From Gemmatimonadota bacterium (GTDB lineage Bacteria; GCA-2686955), in contig NYZA01000130.1 of NCBI GenBank assembly GCA_002686955.1, forward strand, positions 1 to 28,815: a DNA stretch of 28,815 nucleotides, in the 5' to 3' direction. This document shows, in pieces, positions 15,438 to 23,700 of the stretch. A program made the position numbers and the translations under genes. Position 1 is the first letter of the stretch. Each line of letters begins with the position of its first letter. Under the pieces are notes generated by a model. That model was not told the origin of the DNA. It made no database searches and saw nothing but the letters and a program-made list of their open reading frames with translations.

Positions 15438-17874
15438 ACAAGTGCATTTCGATCTGAGCAAGTTCAATCCCGGTTTTCCGCTCGATCGATTTCAGCAAGA
15501 TGCTATCGAATCGATCGATAGAGGCCGTTCCGTCTTGGTCTCCGCGCCGACCGGAACCGGCAAGACGGTGGTCGCCGACTTCGTAGTTGCCAAGAGCCTT
15601 GCGGAATCGAAGCGGGTTATCTACACAGCGCCGATCAAGGCCCTCTCCAATCAGAAGTACCGTGACTACACAAAGGCGCATGATCCCAAAAAGATCGGAT
15701 TGGTGACCGGCGATCTCGTCATCAACCACAATGCGCCGATGTGCATCATGACGACCGAGATCCTGAGGAACATGCTCCTGCAGGATCGGGATCGCCTCGC
15801 CGACCTTTCGCATGTGATTTTCGACGAGATCCACTTTCTCGCCGATCCCGAGAGAGGCACCGTTTGGGAAGAGATTCTGATCTATCTGCCCAAGCAGGTG
15901 CGGATTCTCGGCCTCTCGGCCACGATTCCCAACGACGAGGATTTCGCTGCGTGGCTGGGCTTCGTGCGTGAGGAACGAATCGACGTCGTGCGCGAGACCA
16001 GACGCGCCGTACCTCTGCGAATCCACCTCTTCAATCGACAAGCCGGCATGGTCACGAGGCGCGGTTTCGAGGCCCAGGCCAGACGCCATCGATCCTCAGG
16101 CGCCGCGAGAGCGCATCGAGGACGCGGTCGCGGCCGCCGGCGAAACGACCGAACTCGACACGATCAGATCATCTCCGAGATCGCACCGGATCTGCTTCCT
16201 TGTCTCTACTTCGTCTTCTTCAGGCGCCTGACCGAGACATTTGCAAGGCAGCTCGTGGACGAAATCGATCGGCCCTTTCTGAGCCCCGAGGAACGAGAGC
16301 GCACCGAATCGATTCTCGAGACCCGGTGCAGCGGATGGCATGAAGATCTGCTCAGAGACCGGGAGCTCTACGTGAACGGTGTTGCCTACCATCATGCCGG
16401 GCTCAATGTAATGCTGAAAGCGCTGGTAGAGGAGCTGTACGAGGAGCGTCTGATCAAGGTCCTCTACTGCACTTCGACTTTTGCATTAGGCATCAATATG
16501 CCGGTGAAGACCGTCGTATTCGACGGCATCCAGAAGTTCAACGGGCAGCGAATGCAACCGCTCACCGTGCAGCAGTTCATGCAAAAAGCCGGGCGAGCTG
16601 GACGTAGAGGGATGGATGAAGTTGGCCATGTGGTGGTCAGTCAGGAGTTCTGCGACTTCGAGCAGCATAAGGGCTCGTTCGATCGCTACGAACGGGGCAA
16701 ACACGAATCTGTACACTCGACTTTCAATCTGTCATTTAACTCCATCGTCAACCTGCTCAATGCATACGAGATGATGGAGATCCAGGATATCGTCAACAAG
16801 TCGTACAGGAATTTTCACCATCGGAGAGTCTTGGACGGCATAGGTGAACAGATAGAGGAGGTCCGAGGCAGTATTGCCAAGTTGAATGGCGGCATGTCGG
16901 CCGAATCGATCGATGAAGAGGACGATATCGACGACACGCCACAATTACGGAAGCGCGAAACGGCGATTCTTGGGCGCATTCAAGAGCGAATTCATGGAAG
17001 ACGAGAATGGTTGCAAACATCACCTCGATGGCAGGCGATCAACGAAGCAATGGAGTGCCCGGAATCGTTGCTTCGCCTGATCGCTGAGGAGCTGGCGGAA
17101 ACACCGAAACACCGAGCGGCGCGGGTGCGCAGGCTTCGGCGCAACATCAAGAGCGATTGTGCGGAGCTCCGCACGATTCGAGAGGCTCACCATCACCATC
17201 TGCACGGCGGCCATCCCGCGGATTCGAGCGAAGGAAGGACTGCCAAGCTCGAAAAGAGATTGGCCACGCTGCAACGCAAGCGTCGTCGTGAAGAACGACG
17301 CCTCTATCAGGGGCTATTCGAAAAGGTCCATTTTCTGCAAGAGATCGAGTACCTGGGGCCGGGCAATGAGCTCTTGTCCGGCGGAGAGATGCTGCGGCAC
17401 ATCCATATCGAAGAGGTGTTCGTCACGGAAATGGTGTTGGCCGATGTATTTGATGGACTGGACGACGCTGCGCTCTTCGGTCTTTTGGCGTCGGTCTGTT
17501 CCGATTTTCCGCGCAGGGCTGCGCTACGCACGAGGGCTCCGAATCAGTTGCGGGATCTGATCCGCTGGGTCGGGAAGATCCGTCGGTCGTACGTCGTGAC
17601 CGAAGCTGAACGGCTCAATGGAGTGCGATCGAGCTTCTCACCGGAGATCCTCTGCCTCGCTCGTTTGTGGGCCGAGGGTAAGACATTGATGGAGATCATG
17701 TTGTTGGTCGATAGCACGTCGGATATCAGCGGAGATCTGGTGTCGGCATTCCGGCGCGCGAAGGACTTGGCCAAGCAACTTCGAGATGTCTATCACGCCG
17801 AACCTGCGATGCAGACACAGTTGAGCAGGATTCTACGACAGGTGAGCCGCGACGAAGTCGAAGTCCTAGATTGA
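15427..17874 (+). CDS. Ski2-like DExH-box RNA helicase
   Basis: The 815-aa protein is a superfamily 2 helicase of the Ski2/Mtr4/HelY group, ATP-driven RNA unwinding enzymes. Motif I is APTGTGKT (40-47), motif II DEIH (133-136) and motif III SAT (164-166). RecA domain 2 has YHHAGL, TFALGINMPVKTVVFDG (351-367) and motif VI QKAGRAGRRG (386-395). After these come winged-helix and helical regions with charged coiled coil. The C-terminus resembles the DSHCT domain (ISGDLVSAFRRAKDLAKQLR). The start is GTG at 15427, 11 bp inside the previous gene, with only a weak ribosome site. Residues about 218-246, in the linker between the RecA domains, are Arg-rich and read better in another frame. The 3' end overlaps the histidine kinase gene tail to tail by 9 bp. 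Confidence 0.92.
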   Translation: MTTEQVHFDLSKFNPGFPLDRFQQDAIESIDRGRSVLVSAPTGTGKTVVADFVVAKSLAESKRVIYTAPIKALSNQKYRDYTKAHDPKKIGLVTGDLVINHNAPMCIMTTEILRNMLLQDRDRLADLSHVIFDEIHFLADPERGTVWEEILIYLPKQVRILGLSATIPNDEDFAAWLGFVREERIDVVRETRRAVPLRIHLFNRQAGMVTRRGFEAQARRHRSSGAARAHRGRGRGRRRNDRTRHDQIISEIAPDLLPCLYFVFFRRLTETFARQLVDEIDRPFLSPEERERTESILETRCSGWHEDLLRDRELYVNGVAYHHAGLNVMLKALVEELYEERLIKVLYCTSTFALGINMPVKTVVFDGIQKFNGQRMQPLTVQQFMQKAGRAGRRGMDEVGHVVVSQEFCDFEQHKGSFDRYERGKHESVHSTFNLSFNSIVNLLNAYEMMEIQDIVNKSYRNFHHRRVLDGIGEQIEEVRGSIAKLNGGMSAESIDEEDDIDDTPQLRKRETAILGRIQERIHGRREWLQTSPRWQAINEAMECPESLLRLIAEELAETPKHRAARVRRLRRNIKSDCAELRTIREAHHHHLHGGHPADSSEGRTAKLEKRLATLQRKRRREERRLYQGLFEKVHFLQEIEYLGPGNELLSGGEMLRHIHIEEVFVTEMVLADVFDGLDDAALFGLLASVCSDFPRRAALRTRAPNQLRDLIRWVGKIRRSYVVTEAERLNGVRSSFSPEILCLARLWAEGKTLMEIMLLVDSTSDISGDLVSAFRRAKDLAKQLRDVYHAEPAMQTQLSRILRQVSRDEVEVLD
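16078..16166 (+). other. Probable compensated frameshift patch inside the helicase gene
   Basis: In the helicase frame this stretch reads ARRHRSSGAARAHRGRGRGR and onward, with about 12 Arg in 30 residues, unlike the rest of the protein. In the +1 frame the same bases read DAIDPQAPRERIEDAVAAAG followed by ETTELDTI, an ordinary amphipathic acidic/helical segment. The original frame resumes at QIISEIAPDLLP. One base gained near 16076-16082 and one lost near 16163-16170 would explain this without disturbing the rest of the gene. It may be sequencing or assembly error or a genuine pair of indels. Confidence 0.6.
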
Positions 17875-20004
17875 TCTGCTTCGTACGTGATCGAGCAGTT
17901 CCTTGATGTCGGGAATTCGGAAGGGCTTGGTGAGCAGAAGGTCTCCGTGTGCCGGGGCGTCGACCGGCTCTACGACCGACAATCCGGTCGTGAAGACCAC
18001 TAAAACGTCGCCATTGCTCTCCTTGATGGTGGCCGCGAGCTCGACCGCCGAGCACTTGGCCATCTCGAGATCTATGAACACCAATTCGTGCTCGGTGGGA
18101 TCGAAGCGCTCCAGCGCGGATGGCCGCGAATCGGCTTGATCGGTTTCACAGCCGTGGAGTTGCAGCATTCTGGCCAAGACGCCGCTCACGTGGGAATCCT
18201 CATCGACCAGCAAAGCGATGAGGGGCTTCCTCTTTTCGGCAAGCTCCGGCGCCGTCTCGCCGGTTTCGATGGCGGCGGGGAGCGAGATCTTGAAGACGGT
18301 GCCTTCGCCCACTTTCGAGTCGACTTCGATTGTGCCGCCGTGCCCCCGGATGATGCCGGCGGAGGTCGATAGGCCGAGGCCGGTTCCCTTCTTGCCTTTC
18401 GTCGTGAAGAAGGGCTCGAAAACCTCATCTAGACGGGTTTCCGGGATGCCACTGCCGGAGTCGCGCACGTCGATGTGCACCGCCGAATCGATCGGACGAG
18501 CGCCGAGCTCCAGATTGCCGCCCTCCGGCATGGCGTCGAGCGCGTTAAGGACGAGGTTTATGAGCGCTTGACGGAGCTGAGAGACATTGCCCCGGACCGG
18601 AGGAATGGCGGGCTCGATCGTGGTGAAGACGTTGAAGGTCTTGCCGGTGGCGGAGGCGTCGACACTCCACCTCAATCGGGTCATCGCGATGACGTCGGCG
18701 ATTAGATCGGGCACCGCGAAAGAAGATTGCTCTTCGTCGGGTCGCCGCTCCACGAAGGAGCGGATCCTCTCGACCGCCTCGGCGCCGTCTTTGGCGGCCT
18801 TTTCGATGACGGCGATATCGGTCTTGATGTCGGGATCTTGGATCGCGATGTGCGCGATCTGAGCGCGGCCCAGAATCACGGCCAAGAGGTTGTTGAAATC
18901 GTGGGCCACGCCCGCGGCGACCATGCCGAGATCGGTCAGATCGTTGCGTCTCGCCAACATCCTCTCGACACGCCGGAGCTCGGTCACATCGATTGCCAGC
19001 GCCACGATGCCCTGCGGCTCCCCTTCGGGCGATCGGAGCAGATTCGATTCCATCAAGAGACGCTTGATGGTTCCATCGGGACGGGCCACCGCGTATTCGC
19101 CTTTGACATTCCCGGCGGCAATCGTGCGCGTAATGAAGCTCTCGGGACCGGCGTCGGTGCCGATCGGGCGCAATGAGCTCCAGAGCGTGCCGGAACCGAT
19201 CGCTGCTTCGGCGGAGATGCCGAAGAGCTCCTCGGACGCCGTGTTCCAAGTCGACACGGTGCCGTCGAGCTCAAAGGTGCTCACCGAGACCGAAGTCTGC
19301 CGGACCACCTGTGTATGCGCCTCTTTCGTGCGCTGCAGCTCCGCGGTTCTCTCGGTGACGAGCTCCTCGAGCCTCACATTTAGATCGCTGATCTCTCGCT
19401 CGCGCCCGCGAAGCTCGTCGCTCATGCGGGCGCTCTCTATTACGGCCGCGGCCTGCTCGGTAAAGAGGGCGAGCACCTCTTCGTGCTCCGCGCTGAAACG
19501 GGATGCTTGCTTTCGGTTGTCGACATAGATCACGCCACGGACCGCATCGCCCTTATTCCCTGGAGATTCGGCCCGAGCTCGCAGTGGAGCCACCATTACC
19601 GAACGCAGGTGAAGCGCCGCGACGCTGGGTGCGTCTCCGTACTCCTGGTCGGCCTCAGCATCGTCTACCCGTATCAGCTGCCCCGTGCGCAGCGCCTTCT
19701 CGATGACCGTGTGACTGATCTGGGATTCGGCCCGCTCGATCTCTTCGCGACGAACATTGTGCGCAACGTGGCAACCTAGCGCGCCATCGTCTCCCTTGAG
19801 CATGAGAAAGCCGCGCTCCGCTTCGGTGAGCTCTATGACCTGGTCCATGACGTAGGTCAGGAGCGCGTCGAAATCGTGTGTGGAGATCATCTCGCGCAAG
19901 ATCCCCAGGAGCCGGTCGAGCACTCGTGCGCGGCGCCCCTCTCCCAGCAGGGCATCGACCTCTTCGAGGTCCTCGAAGAACTGAGATTCCGGTTGCTTCG
20001 TCAT
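17866..20004 (-). CDS. Hybrid histidine kinase: GAF-PAS-HisKA-HATPase-receiver
   Basis: This 712-aa soluble sensor kinase has no membrane segment. A GAF domain spans about 40-195, followed by coiled coil (REREISDLNVRLEELVTERT), a PAS domain at about 235-345, and HisKA with phospho-acceptor His368 in GMVAAGVAHDFNNLLAVILG. The ATPase domain has the N-box Asn487 in INLVLNALD, G1 DSGSGIP (515-521), the F-box PFFTT and G2 GTGLGLS (540-546). A C-terminal receiver (about 595-708) keeps Asp645 (FIDLEMAK) and Lys693 (TKPF). This is a hybrid kinase with a His-to-Asp relay on one chain, but it has no output or HPt domain. Its ATG overlaps the stop of the Ser/Thr kinase gene (ATGA), so the two are co-translated. 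The GAF domain probably receives the signal, perhaps from its operon partner. Confidence 0.94.
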   Translation of the reverse strand: MTKQPESQFFEDLEEVDALLGEGRRARVLDRLLGILREMISTHDFDALLTYVMDQVIELTEAERGFLMLKGDDGALGCHVAHNVRREEIERAESQISHTVIEKALRTGQLIRVDDAEADQEYGDAPSVAALHLRSVMVAPLRARAESPGNKGDAVRGVIYVDNRKQASRFSAEHEEVLALFTEQAAAVIESARMSDELRGREREISDLNVRLEELVTERTAELQRTKEAHTQVVRQTSVSVSTFELDGTVSTWNTASEELFGISAEAAIGSGTLWSSLRPIGTDAGPESFITRTIAAGNVKGEYAVARPDGTIKRLLMESNLLRSPEGEPQGIVALAIDVTELRRVERMLARRNDLTDLGMVAAGVAHDFNNLLAVILGRAQIAHIAIQDPDIKTDIAVIEKAAKDGAEAVERIRSFVERRPDEEQSSFAVPDLIADVIAMTRLRWSVDASATGKTFNVFTTIEPAIPPVRGNVSQLRQALINLVLNALDAMPEGGNLELGARPIDSAVHIDVRDSGSGIPETRLDEVFEPFFTTKGKKGTGLGLSTSAGIIRGHGGTIEVDSKVGEGTVFKISLPAAIETGETAPELAEKRKPLIALLVDEDSHVSGVLARMLQLHGCETDQADSRPSALERFDPTEHELVFIDLEMAKCSAVELAATIKESNGDVLVVFTTGLSVVEPVDAPAHGDLLLTKPFRIPDIKELLDHVRSRSI

Positions 20005-23000
20005 TTGGTCTGCCTGATCTCTTGGCGCAGGTTCGCCAGAGCGGTCTTGAGCTCTCGTCGCAGGGCGCGCCGCCTCGGAGCCATCAGAAACGCTTTTCGG
20101 CGAGTCGAAGGCAGAGCCGCCCAGTCTTCTTGCAGGGTCTCCATGGCCGAGTACAGCACCGCCGCCGCCTTACCAGGCCGCCCAGAGACGAGGAAGGCAC
20201 GAGCGAGAACCCGCCGAGCTTCGCGTTCCTCTTCACGGAATCCTAGCTTGTTCGCGAGTGTGATCGTGCGTCGAATCCGGCGTTCCGCTCCGACCAGGTC
20301 ACCTTCTTCGAGACTGAGCCAGCTCCGCCAGCGCATCGTCACTACCCGATTCATCGTGACCTCACCGTCGTTGATCCGATCCAGCCGCTCCGTCACCTCT
20401 TTCATGGCGCGGGTATTGCCGGCGATCTCGTGGACCTCCAGCATGCGGGCGAGGATCGATGCCTCTAGCCTCTCGTCGATCTCGTCCGGCAGAGTCGTGA
20501 GCAGGGCGGTGGCTTCGCGCGCGGCCTCGTCGGCTGCGAGCTGCTTCGATATCGCGCGAATGAGTACGATACCGGCGCGCCCGTGGGCGCTTCTGCACTC
20601 ATCGTCGCCGGCCACCTGGATCGCGCCCTCGAAGGCTCGTTCGGCTTCGTCCAGACGCATCGATCGCAGCTCCGCCTCGGCCCGTAGGCTGATCGCGGAC
20701 CACGGTTCCGAGCCAACGGTGGTCCTGGCGCGATTCAAGAGATCGAGCGCTGTGGAATAGTCGCTCTGCTCGATGCGATAGGTCGCAATATTGCGAAGGA
20801 CGCTGGTGATCGGCAAGGGGTCGCCGCATGCCTCGTACGCCTCCAGCGCGCGGTGGAGCAGTCCGATCGCTCGGGAGACGCCCCCCCGAAGCCGCTCCAA
20901 GAGCCCCCAGTTGTTGAGAACCGATGCTTCCCCCTCTCTGTCGCCGATTCGTTGGAAGATCCGGTGCGCTCGCCTGAAGGCGTCGACCGATCCGTCCTCA
21001 TCGGAGAGTTCGGCACGGCACATTCCCAGGCGATTCCAGGCGCTGGCCCGGAGCGCGAAGGGGATCTGCTCCTCCAGATCGAGGGCCCGCTGGTGGTGAT
21101 CGGCCGCTCCCGCCGCGTCGAGCTCACCAAAGGCCAAATCACCACGAATCAGCCAAGTTCTGGCCAGGCCTTTCCAGTCTCGCGCCCTACGAAACAGGTC
21201 GGCGGCTTCTGCCAACTTGGGCAGTGCGTGTGAGGGGCGACCCGCCGCTCGCTCGACCTCGGCCGATTCGCAAGTTGCTCGGGCGCGCAGTCCGACGAGC
21301 TCGACAAGAGCCGCCGACGCTTCCGCGCGAGAGACATGTTCCCGGGCCTCGTCCGTCCGACCCTGCCATCGTGCGATCTCGCTGAGTGAGCGCTGCGCTT
21401 CGCTTTCCGCGGAATGGTCTTTCGCGGCGACCGCCTTTTGCGATAGTTCGACGAGCAGCCTGCGAGCGAGCTCGTATTCATTGCGAGCGATGCGTGCCTT
21501 GGCCATCAGGGTCAGCGCATGTCTGTGCTCCCTGCCGCCCTTGTCGAGCCGTCGAAGCAGGACCTCTTCGATTCGCTTCAAGGCGCGACCGGGTGCATGG
21601 GCTTCGATCGCCTGCTCGGCCGCGCGAAAGCCCGCCCGCACCGCAAGCTCTCGATCGTCTCCGCGCGCCGCGTGATGAGCCAGATCGGATACGGGATCGT
21701 TGGAATCGAGCTTGGGTGCGAGGAGCCGCGCGATCCTCGTGTGGTAGTCCCGCCTCCGAGCGGGGAGGAGCTTGCGGTAGAGGGTGCTTCGGGTAGCACC
21801 GCTTCGAATCGCCAGGCCGTCGCGTCTCTTCTCGACCAGGCCGAGTGCCGCCAGCTCCACGAGGTCTTCGGCGACGTACGCCCAGCCGCTCGCCTCGGCG
21901 ATCGCGTCGGCATCGAGAGGAAGATCCAACACGCTCAGGAACTTGAGGAGACGACGGAGTTTCGGCGGCACGGCGCGAATCTGTTTCAGGACGATCGCCT
22001 CGAGCGATGTCGGGAGCTGCGAAGGGTCCCGGTCGAAGAGAGAGCGGGGCCAGGGGCCGGGGAGCTTCGCGGCGGCACGAACCGACTCCCGCACGAAGAG
22101 TGGCAATCCGTCGGTCGCCGCGGTGAGGCCGTCGACAAAGTGCCGCGGGATCGAATCGGTGTCGATCGAGACCATCTCCGCCACGTAGGATCGAACCTCG
22201 TTGCGGTCGAAGGGGCGCGGTGTGACCTGAAGTGTCTCTGTTTCTTCATCGAGCTCGGACAGGGCTGATTGTTCGCCATTCCCTTGCTGGGCCAGCACGA
22301 AAAGAGCCGGGGAATCGCGCCTCAGAGAGAAGCGGATCGCGTGGGCAATGAGGCCGAGGGTCTCTTCGTCCGCCCGATCGAGATCGTCGAGGAAGATCGC
22401 GATCGGGCCTTGCTTGGCGAGCCTTCGGATGAAACGCGAGATCCGCTCGTGGAGCTGGCGCGACGAGAGGGAACCGTAGCGTTCATGATCGGCGATGCGC
22501 GCAAACTCGCCGTCGAGCTCGCCACGCATTGGAGCGTCGATCGGCTGATGCGTGCCCTGGAAGGCCTTGAGAAAGAGCCCGTGGGGAGCCGGGTCGCCCG
22601 GTCGGGCATCGGCCCTGAAGACCCTGAGTCCCAAGAGCGTGGCTTCGGCCCTGAGCTCTTGCAGCAGCCGCGACTTGCCGACTCCAAGAGGGCCGGTGAT
22701 CAGGATCGGTCCCGCGGCCCTTCCGGTGGCGACGGCTCCCATGCGATCCGCGATCTCCGCGCGGGGCTCGTCCCGCCAGGTGTAGACCGGCTCGCTCAGA
22801 CGGGCCGCGGGATCAAGCTTCAGTTCGAGCTCGAGCCCCTCGATCCGCGCGATTTCGGTCAAAGTCCGTAGCGAGCTCGATGGGCGTTCCCGAGGGTCTT
22901 TCGAGAGCATTCGGAGGATCAGATCGCGCAGTGCGGCGGGGATCTTTCCGGAGCCGGCGGGAAAAGCAGGCGCAACTTCGAGATGGGCTCGCAGGGTCGC

Positions 23001-23636
23001 CGCGGCATCGCCTCCGTCGAAGGGAGGGTGGCCGACGGTCGACTCGTAGAGAACCGCCCCGAGCGAATAGAGATCGGCACGCTCGTCCGCCTCGTCGGCT
23101 CGGATCAGCTCGGGAGCGATGTAGCCGATGCTGCCCTTGGCGTGCGTGATTCGTCCCACGCCGACGCGCCCGGCGAGCCCGAGATCCAAGAGCTTGACCG
23201 AGGATGGGCGCCCAGGTCTCTCTTCGACCAGCAGGTTGGCCGGTTTGATGTCGAAATGTACGAAGCCCCGCGCATGGATGTGGGAGAGCGCGCGAAGAGC
23301 TTGGATGAAAAGCAGCAGCGTGCCCGGCAAAGGCAGGCTACGGGCGGACTCGGTGATTGGACGGCCCTTGACGAGGTCCATGGTGAACCACGGTCGCCGA
23401 TCGCTCGCTCGCCCGAACTCGTACACCCGTACGAGGTTCGGATGGTTCAGGGCGGTCAGGAGGCGAAACTCGGCGGCGAAGCTCGGATCGCCGGCGGCCG
23501 TGCGGCTGAGATGCTTGAGGGCGAGCTCTCGCCCCTCTCGCTCCGAGTCGACTACCCGGTACACATCAGCGGTCGCTCCCCTGCCGATGAGGGAGACGAT
23601 GCGAAAGCGCTCGCCGAATCTCGATCGATCCAACAA
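20001..23636 (-). CDS. Ser/Thr protein kinase fused to P-loop NTPase and TPR repeats
   Basis: The 1211-aa protein carries an N-terminal Hanks-type kinase (about 12-265) with glycine loop LIGRGATADVY (16-26), ATP-binding Lys41 in ALKHL, and catalytic loop HFDIKPAN (127-134) with Asp129 and Asn134 present. Also visible are the metal-binding DLG (151-153) and APE (174-176). The usual HRD Arg is Phe (HFD), so it is a non-RD kinase, perhaps not needing activation-loop phosphorylation. Next is an AAA/STAND-type NTPase with Walker A GPLGVGKS (315-322) and Walker B IAIFLDDLD (412-420). The last 600 residues are helical repeats of TPR type (ALDLEEQIPFALRASAWNRL and similar). The start is TTG at 23636, since no ATG or GTG is available; the ribosome site is weak. 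It sits 64 bases after the TPR/barrel gene and overlaps the histidine kinase by ATGA. Confidence 0.93.
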   Translation of the reverse strand: MLDRSRFGERFRIVSLIGRGATADVYRVVDSEREGRELALKHLSRTAAGDPSFAAEFRLLTALNHPNLVRVYEFGRASDRRPWFTMDLVKGRPITESARSLPLPGTLLLFIQALRALSHIHARGFVHFDIKPANLLVEERPGRPSSVKLLDLGLAGRVGVGRITHAKGSIGYIAPELIRADEADERADLYSLGAVLYESTVGHPPFDGGDAAATLRAHLEVAPAFPAGSGKIPAALRDLILRMLSKDPRERPSSSLRTLTEIARIEGLELELKLDPAARLSEPVYTWRDEPRAEIADRMGAVATGRAAGPILITGPLGVGKSRLLQELRAEATLLGLRVFRADARPGDPAPHGLFLKAFQGTHQPIDAPMRGELDGEFARIADHERYGSLSSRQLHERISRFIRRLAKQGPIAIFLDDLDRADEETLGLIAHAIRFSLRRDSPALFVLAQQGNGEQSALSELDEETETLQVTPRPFDRNEVRSYVAEMVSIDTDSIPRHFVDGLTAATDGLPLFVRESVRAAAKLPGPWPRSLFDRDPSQLPTSLEAIVLKQIRAVPPKLRRLLKFLSVLDLPLDADAIAEASGWAYVAEDLVELAALGLVEKRRDGLAIRSGATRSTLYRKLLPARRRDYHTRIARLLAPKLDSNDPVSDLAHHAARGDDRELAVRAGFRAAEQAIEAHAPGRALKRIEEVLLRRLDKGGREHRHALTLMAKARIARNEYELARRLLVELSQKAVAAKDHSAESEAQRSLSEIARWQGRTDEAREHVSRAEASAALVELVGLRARATCESAEVERAAGRPSHALPKLAEAADLFRRARDWKGLARTWLIRGDLAFGELDAAGAADHHQRALDLEEQIPFALRASAWNRLGMCRAELSDEDGSVDAFRRAHRIFQRIGDREGEASVLNNWGLLERLRGGVSRAIGLLHRALEAYEACGDPLPITSVLRNIATYRIEQSDYSTALDLLNRARTTVGSEPWSAISLRAEAELRSMRLDEAERAFEGAIQVAGDDECRSAHGRAGIVLIRAISKQLAADEAAREATALLTTLPDEIDERLEASILARMLEVHEIAGNTRAMKEVTERLDRINDGEVTMNRVVTMRWRSWLSLEEGDLVGAERRIRRTITLANKLGFREEEREARRVLARAFLVSGRPGKAAAVLYSAMETLQEDWAALPSTRRKAFLMAPRRRALRRELKTALANLRQEIRQTK

Positions 23637-23700
23637 CTGTGTCCAAGACTCGAGGGAAGATCCTCCACCACCCTTTTGGGTCAGGATAATCGCAAAGAGC

